A stretch of DNA of 64,000 nt from Leadbetterella sp964489955 (GTDB lineage Bacteria > Bacteroidota > Bacteroidia > Cytophagales > Spirosomataceae), in assembly GCA_964489955.1 (NCBI GenBank), contig CAZBAV010000001.1:62001-126000 (forward strand), written 5' to 3'. A program made the position numbers and the translations under genes. The notes under the pieces are model-generated. The model was not told where the DNA came from, did no database searches, and saw only the letters and a list, made by a program, of their open reading frames with translations. Shown here one piece after another: positions 44,097 to 53,070 of the stretch (position 1 is its first letter; each line of letters opens with the position of its first letter).

Positions 44097-47000
44097 ATGG
44101 AAAATAACAACGAGCATAAAGGGCTTATAGCCTTGGCCATGAAATACAATAAGATTGTGATTTTATTGGTTTCGATGTTAGTGCTTTTCGGAGCATTTGC
44201 ATTATACAAAATGCCCAAGCAGGAGTTTCCTACGTTTACCATACGTCAGGGTATAGTGGTTGGGGTATATCCCGGAGCTACATCTTCAGAAGTAGAAGAG
44301 CAGCTTACTAAACCTTTGGAAAAGTTCCTGTTTACCTTTAAAGAGGTAAAAAAAGCCAAAACCTACTCTCAGTCAAAAGACGGAATGGTTTACGTTTTTG
44401 TGGAGTTGAATGATGAGGTTAATAATAAAGATGAAGTCTGGTCGAAAATTAAGCATGGTCTTAACAACTTTAAAGTCCAGCTGCCGGCTGGAGTTCTGGC
44501 TCTGATAGCAAATGACGACTTTGGTGATACTTCAGCCCTGCTTATAGCTCTGGAATCAGAGACAAAAACCTATCGGCAGTTAGAAAGATATCTGGAAAGT
44601 CTGGAAGACCAACTTCGAGGAATTGAATCGGTTTCAAACTTACGCAGATACGGCGAACAAAAAGAACAGCTCAGCATATATGTTGATAAGGAAAAGATAG
44701 CCAGCTACGGAATCAATCTCTACAGTCTTTACCAGACTTTAATGACTAAAGGCATGATTGGCCCATCAGGAACAATAGACAACGAGGATGTAGTGGTGCC
44801 GATTCATATTACACGGGCTTTTTCTTCGGAAAAGGATCTTGAGGAGCAAATTGTTTATTCTGATCCGGCAGGAAACTCCATTCGCCTGAAAGACGTGGCA
44901 GACGTGGTAAGAGAATACCCCAAAGCATCTAGCTATACCATTAACAACGGCAAAAAGTCGCTGATTCTTTCCAATGAAATGAGGAGCGGATATAATATTG
45001 TGGATTATGGAAAAGATGTAAATGCCGCATTGGTACATTTTGAAAAGACACTTCCGGATGATATCAAGATTTTCCGTATTGCAGACCAGCCTCAGGTGGT
45101 GGATAAGTCAGTCATTACATTTTTAGAAGAATTACTGATAGCTATACTAGCGGTGGTATTAGTAACAGTAGCCTTGCTCCCGATACGCGTGGCAGGAGTG
45201 GCAGCTTCTACTATTCCCATTACCATATTCATTTCTATAGGCTTGATGTATGCGTTTGGGATGGAGCTAAACACTGTAACATTGGCAGCCTTGGTAGTGG
45301 TATTAGGGATGATTGTTGACAATTCCATTGTAATTGTAGACAGTTACTTAGAAAAGCTTGATGAAGGTATTCCGCATAAGAAAGCGTCTATAGAAAGTGC
45401 ACAGGAGTATTTTAAGGCTATACTGTCGGCTACTTTAGCCATTGGAATTACTTTTTTCCCTTTCCTTGTGACCTTCAAAGGTCAGCTATTGGACTTTGTG
45501 GGGGCATTTCCCTGGACAGTTCTCATTACATTATCTATTTCTTTGACCGTGGCAGTGCTTTTTGTGCCATATCTGCAATATGTTTTTGTAAAATCGGGAC
45601 TGCACAAGCCAGGTGCCGGGAAAAAGAATAAATCCTTTCTGGATGCTGTACAAACACTTTATGACAGAACCCTTAAATTGGTTTTTCGCTTCCCTAAAGC
45701 CTCTGCTTTAGTCGGTTTTTGTTTTGCTGTAGGAGGGGTTTTTATGTTCACAAAAATCCCGATGAAACTGATGCCTATTGCAGAAAGAAATCAGTTTGCC
45801 GTGGAAATTTTTCTACCTAAGGGAAGTTCTTTAGCCCAAACAGAGCTTGTTGCCAAAGAAGTTGCAGCTGAATTAAATAAGGATAAAAGAGTCACTTCTT
45901 TAACCACGTTTATGGGTACAGGGTCTCCCCGTTTCCATACCACTTATGCTCCCAAAGCTGGTGGGCCAAACTTTGCCCAGTTTATTGTAAATGCAGAATC
46001 CAGTAAGGCCACAGTGGATATTCTGGATGAGTATACAAACCAATATGCTCATCGTTTTCCGGGCGTATACGTGAAATTCAAGCAACTGGATTATCAGGCG
46101 GGAGTTGAAGCACCTATTGAAATCAGACTTAGTGGTGATAATATTGCCGATTTGAAAGAAGCGGCTAATAAGCTGAAAACGGATATTGAGAAACTGGAAG
46201 ATCCGATACGTGTTTATTCTAATTTTGAGCAGATATTGCCTGATATTAAAGTAGCTATAAACCCTGTAGAGTCTAACAGGTTGGGCATTCAGGAAGGCTT
46301 ACTGGGGATAGTTCTTAGCTCAAGATTTGGCGGTTTGCCATTGACCACCGTGTGGGAAGACGACTATAAACTTCCGGTGGTTTTAAAATCTAAATGGGAA
46401 ACCAAAGACCCTAAATTGTCTGATGTAGAAAATGAGTATATATCAGGCGTATTTTCCCCTGCTGTTCCTCTAAGGCAAGTGGCAAGTGTATCCACTGGAT
46501 GGAACGAAGGACAGATTGTAAGAAGAAATGGTGTGAGAACACTAACACTTCTGGTAGAAATGAAGCGAGGAAAACGCTTTGAGGCCACCCAAACGGAAGT
46601 TGAGAAGATAGTTGATAAGTACGCTGAGGAAATAGAAACCAAGAACATTTCAATAAACTTTGGAGGTCTGAAAGAAGACACTGAGGATACTTTACCTAAA
46701 ATTGTCGGTGGCCTGCTAATCTCAGTAATCATCATATTTTTTATTCTTGTTTTTCATTTCAAAAACATCAAAACGGCCTCTTTAGTCTTTACCTCTACAC
46801 TATTTAGCTTTTTCGGAGCGGCCTTAGGTTTACTCGTTATGGACATGGAATTCAGTATTACGTCCGTATTAGGCCTAGTCAGTCTTATTGGTATCATTGT
46901 AAGGAACGGGATCATCATGTATGACTACATAGAAGAACTTCGTCATAAGTACCATATGCCTGTTTTAGAAGCTTGTCTAGAAGCCGGAAAGAGAAGAATG

Positions 47001-47195
47001 CGTCCTATACTATTGACATCTTTAGCTGCTTCTGTGGGCGTAATTCCGATGATTATCAGTAAAAGTCCTCTTTGGGCTCCTATGGGAACTGTGATAAGTT
47101 TCGGAACGCTCATCTCCATGGTTTTTATACTTACCATGCTGCCGCTTATTTACTGGTTTGCATATAAAAGTGAAGAGCAAGCCCGATTAGTTTAA
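44097..47195 (+). CDS. RND multidrug-type efflux pump (AcrB/MMPL family)
   Basis: 1032 residues, twelve membrane helices and two periplasmic porter domains. Helix 4 reads VLGMIVDNSIVIVDSYLEKL, with the single relay Asp pattern of drug-type (HAE) pumps and lacking the DFG...DG...E signature of metal pumps. FFKIP-type motifs are present as MPKQEFPTFTIRQG near the N-terminus, and ILLTSLAASVGVIPMI close to the end. It should export drugs, dyes or lipids driven by protons. It lies 15 bp after the adaptor and 18 bp before the TolC gene. Confidence 0.93.
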   Translation: MENNNEHKGLIALAMKYNKIVILLVSMLVLFGAFALYKMPKQEFPTFTIRQGIVVGVYPGATSSEVEEQLTKPLEKFLFTFKEVKKAKTYSQSKDGMVYVFVELNDEVNNKDEVWSKIKHGLNNFKVQLPAGVLALIANDDFGDTSALLIALESETKTYRQLERYLESLEDQLRGIESVSNLRRYGEQKEQLSIYVDKEKIASYGINLYSLYQTLMTKGMIGPSGTIDNEDVVVPIHITRAFSSEKDLEEQIVYSDPAGNSIRLKDVADVVREYPKASSYTINNGKKSLILSNEMRSGYNIVDYGKDVNAALVHFEKTLPDDIKIFRIADQPQVVDKSVITFLEELLIAILAVVLVTVALLPIRVAGVAASTIPITIFISIGLMYAFGMELNTVTLAALVVVLGMIVDNSIVIVDSYLEKLDEGIPHKKASIESAQEYFKAILSATLAIGITFFPFLVTFKGQLLDFVGAFPWTVLITLSISLTVAVLFVPYLQYVFVKSGLHKPGAGKKNKSFLDAVQTLYDRTLKLVFRFPKASALVGFCFAVGGVFMFTKIPMKLMPIAERNQFAVEIFLPKGSSLAQTELVAKEVAAELNKDKRVTSLTTFMGTGSPRFHTTYAPKAGGPNFAQFIVNAESSKATVDILDEYTNQYAHRFPGVYVKFKQLDYQAGVEAPIEIRLSGDNIADLKEAANKLKTDIEKLEDPIRVYSNFEQILPDIKVAINPVESNRLGIQEGLLGIVLSSRFGGLPLTTVWEDDYKLPVVLKSKWETKDPKLSDVENEYISGVFSPAVPLRQVASVSTGWNEGQIVRRNGVRTLTLLVEMKRGKRFEATQTEVEKIVDKYAEEIETKNISINFGGLKEDTEDTLPKIVGGLLISVIIIFFILVFHFKNIKTASLVFTSTLFSFFGAALGLLVMDMEFSITSVLGLVSLIGIIVRNGIIMYDYIEELRHKYHMPVLEACLEAGKRRMRPILLTSLAASVGVIPMIISKSPLWAPMGTVISFGTLISMVFILTMLPLIYWFAYKSEEQARLV

Positions 47196-47213
47196 CATTT
47201 AAAGTTTACGAAA

Positions 47214-48554
47214 ATGAAAATTACATACCTCATAGGTTTGTCTTTGCTATCCGTTGTTTCGTTTGGACAAAACCTAAGTCTGGAAAGTGCCAAACATCAG
47301 GCTTTAGAAAAAAACCTTAAAGTAATAAATAGCAAACTGGAAACAGATGCAGCAAAAGAGCTAAAAAAGGATGCTTACACCAAGTATTTTCCCCAAATAA
47401 CCGGAAATGTACTGGGTATGAAAGCAATAAATCCGCTACTGGAGATGAATATGAAGGGAGGGAATCTCCCAGTATACGACGGTAATCCGGCTAATCTGCT
47501 CGCTCCAACCCAGTTTGCTTACATGCCCGATATAAATATGGGTCTTTTTAATCAAATGGCGGTAGGGTATGTTAGCCTCCAGCAGCCCATTTATGCCGGT
47601 AACAAAATAAACACTGGAAACAGACTGGCTGAGCTAAACATTGAAGTAAAAGAAAAGCAGGAAATACTTTCAAAGAATGAAATCACACTGAAAGTGGAGC
47701 AGCAATATTGGCTGGTGGTTTCTTTACAGGAAAAGCAGAAAACACTTGAGAATTACATTGCACTTTTGGCTAATCTGAAACAACAGGTAGACAATGCTTA
47801 TAAAAATGGCTTGACTTTGAAGAATGATGTCTTAAAGGTCTCAATAAAGCAAAGTGAATTACAAGTTGGTAAAAATCAATTGCAGAATGGTAAAAAGCTT
47901 GCTTTGATGCAGTTGTGCCAAACCATAGGAATGGAGTATAATGAGAATCTGATTTTGCAGGATGATCTCTCTTCTTTTCAAAATCCACTTAGTTATGTGG
48001 TGTCACATCAGGAAGTGATGCATTACAGACCGGAATATCAACTTTTTGAAAAGGGTGTAAAAGCGAGTGAACTGGAATCAAATATGAAAAAGGGGGATTA
48101 CCTGCCTAGTATTGGTGTAGGCATTACGGGATATTACCTTAATCAGCTGCAGGGAGGTCTGGATGGTAGTTTTAACGGAATGGTTTATGGTTCTGTGTCG
48201 TTTCCGATTTCTGAAATCTGGAATAAGAAACATAAGCTTAAAGAGCTGGAAGTAAAGGAAAAAATAGCAAGGAATAATTTGCAGGATGGGGCTGGGCTAC
48301 TGAATCTTCAGATGGAAAAAGCGAAGGTAGATTTAATGGAAGCAAACGAAAAAATCAAGTTGATTCAAGAGACGCTGGAACAGGCTCGGGAAAACGTAGA
48401 GCTGGCAAAGAGAAGTTATGATAACGGACTTGTGAACCTGTCTGACCTTCTGGAAGCTCAAACCCTCAGGACAGAAACCGAAGAGAAACTTATCGAAGCC
48501 CAAGCACACTATAAGCTCGCAATAAGTACGTACAAGCAAGTTACCGGCCGATAA
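47214..48554 (+). CDS. TolC family outer-membrane factor
   Basis: 446 residues with a signal peptide (VVSFGQ). Repeated OEP halves are visible: LSLESAKHQALEKNLKVIN begins the first, and the second ends with NVELAKRSYDNGLVNLSDLLEAQTLRTETEEKLIEAQAHYKLAISTYKQVTG, a typical TolC end. It provides the outer-membrane duct for the adjacent pump and is clearly different from the metal-pump duct at 38546. Confidence 0.93.
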   Translation: MKITYLIGLSLLSVVSFGQNLSLESAKHQALEKNLKVINSKLETDAAKELKKDAYTKYFPQITGNVLGMKAINPLLEMNMKGGNLPVYDGNPANLLAPTQFAYMPDINMGLFNQMAVGYVSLQQPIYAGNKINTGNRLAELNIEVKEKQEILSKNEITLKVEQQYWLVVSLQEKQKTLENYIALLANLKQQVDNAYKNGLTLKNDVLKVSIKQSELQVGKNQLQNGKKLALMQLCQTIGMEYNENLILQDDLSSFQNPLSYVVSHQEVMHYRPEYQLFEKGVKASELESNMKKGDYLPSIGVGITGYYLNQLQGGLDGSFNGMVYGSVSFPISEIWNKKHKLKELEVKEKIARNNLQDGAGLLNLQMEKAKVDLMEANEKIKLIQETLEQARENVELAKRSYDNGLVNLSDLLEAQTLRTETEEKLIEAQAHYKLAISTYKQVTGR

Positions 48555-48633
48555 GTCATTTTAGAAAAAATGGTTTTTCTTGTTTGGTACAACCTTGTTA
48601 AGAAAGATTAAAAGTTATAAAACAGATAATAGT

Positions 48634-49035
48634 ATGGTCAAAATAAGGGAAGAATTTGATACTGAATATACTTATATTGTAAAGAGGGAGAGTTTACCCA
48701 CCGAAAAAACTCTCTTTGTTTCAAAGGGAAACAAAGTTGTCGCTGTGAAAACGGGAGAAATAGCTTTCTTTAAACTGGAGAATAAGATAATTGTTGCCTT
48801 CGGTCTCAAAGGGGAAAAGTGGTTTATTAATGATAGTCTGTCGAATTTTGAAGCAGATTTATATCCCATGTTCTTTAGAGCAAACAGACAGTTTCTGGTT
48901 AATAAAAACGGTATTAAGTATGCAGTTAAGTTAGAAAACAGGACTGTTGAAGTAGGAATGGTGGTGCAAAGTCCATCTCAAATCATAATTAGCAAAGAAA
49001 AGCGAACGGAATTTCTAAGATGGTGGAGAGGCTAA
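48634..49035 (+). CDS. Stand-alone LytTR DNA-binding protein
   Basis: 133 residues from MVKIREEFD; an upstream Met at 48580 is possible. It is a LytTR domain without a receiver: LFVSKGNKVVAVKTGEIAFFKLENK is the first strand set, then ADLYPMFFRANRQFLVNKNGIK, the LytTR hallmark (FxRxxRxxLVN). It probably binds DNA as a local regulator of the efflux operon, in addition to the divergent AraC protein. It follows the TolC gene by 79 bp (to this start) and ends before a shared terminator and tRNA gene. Confidence 0.83.
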   Translation: MVKIREEFDTEYTYIVKRESLPTEKTLFVSKGNKVVAVKTGEIAFFKLENKIIVAFGLKGEKWFINDSLSNFEADLYPMFFRANRQFLVNKNGIKYAVKLENRTVEVGMVVQSPSQIIISKEKRTEFLRWWRG

Positions 49036-49120
49036 GCTTTTTTAAAGTTGACTCAAGAAACTGCCTGTTTATGATACAGGTGTCGAATGCTGTAAGAATT
49101 CAGCATGTAATTTTATACAA

Positions 49121-49151
49121 AAAAAGAGCTGCAAAAAATGCAGCTCTTTTT
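49121..49151. terminator. Bidirectional terminator of LytTR gene and tRNA
   Basis: 13-bp stem (49121-49133 with 49139-49151) with a 5-A loop. T-run on plus and A-run on minus allow use by the LytTR operon and by the minus-strand tRNA. Confidence 0.85.
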
Positions 49152-49157
49152 GTTTTG

Positions 49158-49231
49158 TGGGCCCACCTGGGATCGAACCAGGCACCTACTGATTATGAGT
49201 CAGTTGCTCTAACCGAATGAGCTATAGGCCC
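49158..49231 (-). tRNA. tRNA with anticodon CAU (elongator Met, or Ile2 after lysidine change)
   Basis: 74 bases on the minus strand. Acceptor stem GGGCCTA/TGGGCCC, D arm GCTC/GAGC, anticodon stem ACTGA/TCAGT with loop CTCATAA (anticodon CAT), T arm CCTGG-TTCGATC-CCAGG, discriminator A. The CCA end is not encoded. An initiator tRNA is unlikely because the acceptor has a normal G1-C72 pair. Elongator Met and Ile2 cannot be separated by eye. A strong promoter lies upstream. Confidence 0.93.
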
Positions 49232-49271
49232 TTTTTGAAATTTGTATTTAGTACTTATTTCAAAAGTGATG

Positions 49272-49303
49272 CAAAAGTAATACTATTCTTCTCTCTCTGC
49301 AAA
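49272..49303 (-). promoter_or_regulatory. Promoter of the tRNA gene
   Basis: On the minus strand TTTG (49303-49300), 20-base spacer, TACTTTTG (49279-49272). Both elements and the spacing match the Bacteroidota consensus. The tRNA begins about 40 bases downstream of the -7 element. Confidence 0.75.
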
Positions 49304-49569
49304 TGATTGTCGTTTTTTTTATCTAAGATTTCATCTGATAAGTAGCTGAATTAAGCTATTGAGCTTAGTTTTTCTCCTGATTGGAATAGAAGTTTTGATT
49401 GTACTGCCTTATGATAAGTGTTTTGCAGGTTGTTGAAAATTTTTCCAAACTTTTGTTAACAGTAAAGTCCATTCGTCCAAACCTGGCGAGTCTATTTAGT
49501 ATCTTTCTTTATTCTGAACCTTTTATCTTTGCAAAGTATTCTTAATTAAAAGTATCTTATCAAAAATAT
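49304..49569. other. Non-coding stretch
   Basis: AT-rich divergent space between the tRNA promoter and the rhodanese-thioredoxin gene. Apart from TATCTTTG at 49524-49531, a possible -7 element 38 bp before the next ATG, nothing is seen. Confidence 0.5.
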
Positions 49570-50259
49570 ATGAGATTAGTTTTCTTGTTAACATTCTTCT
49601 TTCTACTGGCATGTTCGGGTAAGAATTCTGCACAGATGATTTCCGCTGTAGATTTACATAAGATCATAGCCAACGATCTCACTGCTCAAGTAGTAGATGT
49701 GCGTACAGTAGAAGAGTTTAACCGTGGTCATTTACCCAAGGCTGTTAACCTAAATGTGAAAGATTCAGAACAGCTGAGTAGGATAGATAAGAGTCGTCCG
49801 GTTTATGTGTACTGTCAGGTAGGGGGAAGGAGTGCCGCAGCCGCAGAATTTTTAAAAGAGAAAGGCTATAATGTGTTTGATTTAGAGAAAGGCATTTTGG
49901 GGTGGCGTGCTGCAGAGTTTGCAGAAGTAAAGCCGGAGGGAAAAATAAAAGGTATGACTTTAGAAGAATATCAAGCCTTGTTACAAACAGATAAACCTGT
50001 TTTGATTGATTTTTATGCCAAATGGTGTGGTCCATGTGTAAAAATGAAGCCTTTCTTAGAGGAACTTTCTAAAGAGTATGAAGGAAAAGCTAAAATAGAA
50101 AGAATAGATGTAGACGTTCATTCTGAATTGGCGAAGCACTTAAAGGTTTCTTCTTTGCCTAAGCTTATTCTCTACAAAGGTGGTAAAGAAATGTGGTCAC
50201 ACAATGCTTTTATGACCAAAGAGCAATTGAAAGAAGTATTGGATACAAGAGCGAAGTAA
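49570..50259 (+). CDS. Rhodanese-thioredoxin fusion lipoprotein
   Basis: 229 residues. Lipoprotein signal (FFLLAC, Cys15). Rhodanese domain about 25-120: VVDVRTVEEFNRGHLPKAVNL and catalytic Cys82 in VYCQVGGRSAAA. Thioredoxin domain about 125-225: WCGPC (Cys153, Cys156) and the cis-Pro in VSSLPKLILYKGG. Such a protein should act on thiols or persulfides in the periplasm; coupling sulfur transfer with disulfide reduction is an inference. It ends in a hairpin shared with the convergent DUF2147 gene. Confidence 0.9.
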   Translation: MRLVFLLTFFFLLACSGKNSAQMISAVDLHKIIANDLTAQVVDVRTVEEFNRGHLPKAVNLNVKDSEQLSRIDKSRPVYVYCQVGGRSAAAAEFLKEKGYNVFDLEKGILGWRAAEFAEVKPEGKIKGMTLEEYQALLQTDKPVLIDFYAKWCGPCVKMKPFLEELSKEYEGKAKIERIDVDVHSELAKHLKVSSLPKLILYKGGKEMWSHNAFMTKEQLKEVLDTRAK

Positions 50260-50275
50260 GCTACTCCGCTCTTGT
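50245..50275. terminator. Hairpin spanning both convergent stop codons
   Basis: ACAAGAGCG (50245-50253) pairs with CGCTCTTGT (50267-50275), and the inner AGTA/TACT can pair too. The stem lies in the last codons of both genes, which are one base apart. There is a T-rich stretch after it on plus. Likely terminator for both. Confidence 0.55.
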
Positions 50276-50683
50276 AAATTTTGTAGTCTTTCCCAAGGCT
50301 GCTACACCTACGTATCCTCTGATGTTTAGTTGGTTCTTGCCTTCTTCTTTTATGTTGGAAGAGTATGTTTTTCCTGATTTAGGGTCGTAAATTTTTCCGT
50401 TTTTCCAAGCCTTATCACCATCTTTTTCGAAACCTGTAAGGAATACTAGTCCTACTATTGGCTTAGTACGTAGTTCGGATTTAGGGTTGTTTAGGTCCGT
50501 GCGTTCCTTGCCATTTTCGTGGGTTTGTTTTAGCCAGACTATTTTGCCATAAAGTTTACCGTTTTGGGTATAGAACTGTATTTTGGCTTCTTTTTCTTCG
50601 TTAAACCAGAGTCCTTTTGTGATATCTTGGGATGAGGCCAGTGAAGGTAAGAATAAGAATAGAACAAAAAATAAATTTTTCAT
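50261..50683 (-). CDS. DUF2147 family exported protein
   Basis: 140 residues with a signal peptide (LASSQ). DUF2147 pattern: ITKGLWFNEEKEAKIQFYTQNGKLYGKIVWLK, then GLVFLTGFEKDGDKAWKNGKIYDPKSGKTYSSNI and LNIRGYVGVAALGKTTKFTR. This periplasmic beta-barrel-like family has no established function. It is convergent with the rhodanese-thioredoxin gene. Confidence 0.92.
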   Translation of the reverse strand: MKNLFFVLFLFLPSLASSQDITKGLWFNEEKEAKIQFYTQNGKLYGKIVWLKQTHENGKERTDLNNPKSELRTKPIVGLVFLTGFEKDGDKAWKNGKIYDPKSGKTYSSNIKEEGKNQLNIRGYVGVAALGKTTKFTRAE

Positions 50684-50752
50684 ATGTTCAGTATGTTTGG
50701 AATCAGAATGCTAGTGTAAAACAATTTGCTTATCTAAAACTGTGTACATCTT

Positions 50753-51310
50753 TTACACTTCTTTTGGTTTTAAACGAGTATAAATATAGAGGAAAACTCT
50801 AGGAATTGTCAAGCCAATAATAGCCCCCATTATTATATCTCCGGGATGATGCACACCTATATAAATACGAGAATATGCCATGATTATTGCCCAAATTAGC
50901 AATCCCCAAAAGATCCGTTTATTGTTCTTGAAAATAATCGAAAATGCGGTAAATACACCAAAAGCATTTGCAGCATGGGAGGAAGCAAAGCCAAATTGCC
51001 CACCACAGCGTCCTACCAGAGTCATTTCATCTAAGAAGTCATGACAAGGTCTGAGCCTCGCGAAATACGGTTTCATGATACCGGATGTAATATAGTCGCA
51101 TGCTCCCACAGCTGCTACGGCTACCAAGAGATAAACGAAGGCTTGTTTCGGAGTGAAGTTTCTAAACAATAGGTACACCATTAGAAGGATTACAGGTATC
51201 CAAGACTTAGAATTGGTATAAACCAAAAAGAAGCTATCCCAAAAAGGAGAATGGAAACTGTTTAGCCAGAGGAATACCGCTTTGTCTATTTCTATGAGTT
51301 TTTCTATCAT
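50753..51310 (-). CDS. PAP2 family phosphatase
   Basis: 185 residues with about five membrane helices. Acid-phosphatase motifs: KPYFARLRP (KX6RP), FASSHAANAF (PSGH equivalent, with SSHA) and SRIYIGVHHPGD (SRX5HX3D). It probably dephosphorylates a lipid such as undecaprenyl diphosphate or phosphatidic acid derivatives in the inner membrane. Its start overlaps the trpS stop (ATGA). Confidence 0.92.
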   Translation of the reverse strand: MIEKLIEIDKAVFLWLNSFHSPFWDSFFLVYTNSKSWIPVILLMVYLLFRNFTPKQAFVYLLVAVAAVGACDYITSGIMKPYFARLRPCHDFLDEMTLVGRCGGQFGFASSHAANAFGVFTAFSIIFKNNKRIFWGLLIWAIIMAYSRIYIGVHHPGDIIMGAIIGLTIPRVFLYIYTRLKPKEV

Positions 51311-52281
51311 AAAAACTGCATGACTTTACGTACCTCTTGCATAGTTTGATGGGCTACTGCTCTGGCTTTTTCTTCACCTATTTTTAGCTGTTCTTCCAGG
51401 GCCTCAGGGTTTGTAAAGTAATAATTATATATTTCCCTGTGTTTAGCAAATCTGGTTAGAATGGTTTCATAAAGCTCTTTTTTCGCATGGCCATATCCAT
51501 ATCCACCAGCCAAATAGTTTTTCCTCATTTCTTCTACCTGTTCCGGAGTTCCCACCAGACTAAATATCTTGAACGTATTATCCGTATCAGGATTCTTGGG
51601 TTCTTCCAGAGGGGTTGCATCTGATACAATTTTCTTAATAACCTTGTTGAGTTCGTTTTCAGGTAAGAAAATATCTATATAATTATTATATGACTTACTC
51701 ATTTTCTGACCATCTATGCCCGGTATGGTCATTACACTTTCATTTATGGCAGGCTCAGGTGTTTTAAATACTTCGCCATAGGTGCGGTTGTATACTTCTG
51801 CCATGTCTTTAGCCATTTCCAGATGCTGTTTTTGGTCTTTTCCTACAGGGACAAAGTCTGCTTGGTAAAGAAGTATATCTGCTGCCATTAATACAGGGTA
51901 GGTAAAGAGTCCTGCATTTACATCAGATAGTTTCTCAGATTTATCCTTGAAAGAGTGAGCATTGGCTAGCATAGGGTAGGGAGTAAGGCAGTTTAAATAC
52001 CACATAAGCTCCGTATGGTATGCAGCTAAGCGAGATTGGCGGTAAAATACGGTTTTGCTAGTGTCTAAGCCACTTGCTAACCATGCAGAAGCCACCGCCC
52101 TGGTGTTTTCTTCCAAAACTGCGGGATCTTTTATGGTTGTTAAAGAATGCAAATCAGCTATGAATAGGAAAGACTCATTCCCTGCTTTGCCTGATAGTTC
52201 TACCGCTGGTTCTATAGCACCTAAAATGTTTCCTAAATGTGGGCGTCCGGTGGCCTGTATACCGGTTAATATTCTTGCCAT
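51307..52281 (-). CDS. trpS: Tryptophanyl-tRNA synthetase
   Basis: 324 residues, normal length. GIQATGRPHLGN (HIGH motif, 15-18), VLMAADILLYQADFVPVGKDQKQHLEMAKD, and KMSKSYNN near residue 195. It charges tRNA-Trp in the cytoplasm. It is first in a two-gene unit with the PAP2 phosphatase. Confidence 0.97.
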   Translation of the reverse strand: MARILTGIQATGRPHLGNILGAIEPAVELSGKAGNESFLFIADLHSLTTIKDPAVLEENTRAVASAWLASGLDTSKTVFYRQSRLAAYHTELMWYLNCLTPYPMLANAHSFKDKSEKLSDVNAGLFTYPVLMAADILLYQADFVPVGKDQKQHLEMAKDMAEVYNRTYGEVFKTPEPAINESVMTIPGIDGQKMSKSYNNYIDIFLPENELNKVIKKIVSDATPLEEPKNPDTDNTFKIFSLVGTPEQVEEMRKNYLAGGYGYGHAKKELYETILTRFAKHREIYNYYFTNPEALEEQLKIGEEKARAVAHQTMQEVRKVMQFL

Positions 52282-52333
52282 ATTTTTCTCTTAAATCGAA
52301 TACTTGTATATTTCACAAAAATATAGAAAATAC

Positions 52334-52996
52334 ATGATAGCCGAAGCAACTTTCCAGTTTTTAAGGGATTTGGAAGAAAATAACCACAGGGAATGGTTTC
52401 ACGCAAATAAAGGGCAGTATGATACTGCAAAGCAAAACTTTGTGGAGTTTGCTGACGAGATTTTACAGGAAATTAAAGGCATTGAGCCGCGGTTTTATGA
52501 TACCCAAATAAAAGATTGCATTTTTAGAATAAACAGAGATGTGAGGTTTTCGAAGGATAAAAGTCCGTACAAAACGCATTTGTCAGCTGCATTTGGAGCA
52601 GGAGGGAAAAACTCCGGACGTATTGACTATTACTTTCATCTTCAAAATAACGAGACCTTTCTTGGCGGAGGTATGTGGCAGCCTACGTCGGAGCAGCTGG
52701 CAAAGTTTAGGCAGGAAATAGATTACTCACCTCGGGCTTTGAAAGACATAATTGAAAATAAGGACTTCAAAGAACATTTTCCGTTGATATACGGAGCTCA
52801 GCTTAAGCGGGCACCTAAGGGCTATGCCGAGGATCATGCAGATATAGAGCTTCTGAAATACAAAGAGATGTTTTTCTGGCGAAAGTTTACGAACGAAGAA
52901 GTCAAAACCGAGGGTTTTAAAGACCTTGTATTAGAACACGTAAAGGTACTTAAACCGTATGTGGATTATCTAAACGAAGTGCTGTATGGGGGCTGA
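52334..52996 (+). CDS. DUF2461 family protein
   Basis: 220 residues from MIAEATFQFLRDLEENN; the longer frame adds ten codons not in the family. DUF2461/TIGR02453 signatures: NHREWFHANKGQYD, FRINRDVRFSKDKSPYKTHLSAAF, and FLGGGMWQP. Cytoplasmic, function unknown. It is divergent from trpS and convergent with infC. Confidence 0.92.
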   Translation: MIAEATFQFLRDLEENNHREWFHANKGQYDTAKQNFVEFADEILQEIKGIEPRFYDTQIKDCIFRINRDVRFSKDKSPYKTHLSAAFGAGGKNSGRIDYYFHLQNNETFLGGGMWQPTSEQLAKFRQEIDYSPRALKDIIENKDFKEHFPLIYGAQLKRAPKGYAEDHADIELLKYKEMFFWRKFTNEEVKTEGFKDLVLEHVKVLKPYVDYLNEVLYGG

Positions 52997-53048
52997 TGTT
53001 AGGAATTTTTTGATGTATTGCGATAATGCCGGAAAGCCTTAAACAAAT

Positions 53049-53068
53049 AATGCCCCTTTCGGGGCATT
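53049..53068. terminator. Bidirectional terminator
   Basis: AATGCCCC/GGGGCATT with a TTTC loop, flanked by A/T-rich ends, between the convergent DUF2461 and infC genes; ends two bases from the infC stop. Confidence 0.82.
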
Positions 53069-53070
53069 TA

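Noticed and set aside
49020..49220. Plus-strand frame crossing the terminator and tRNA
   Set aside because: It runs through a terminator stem and a tRNA gene and has no protein-like composition.
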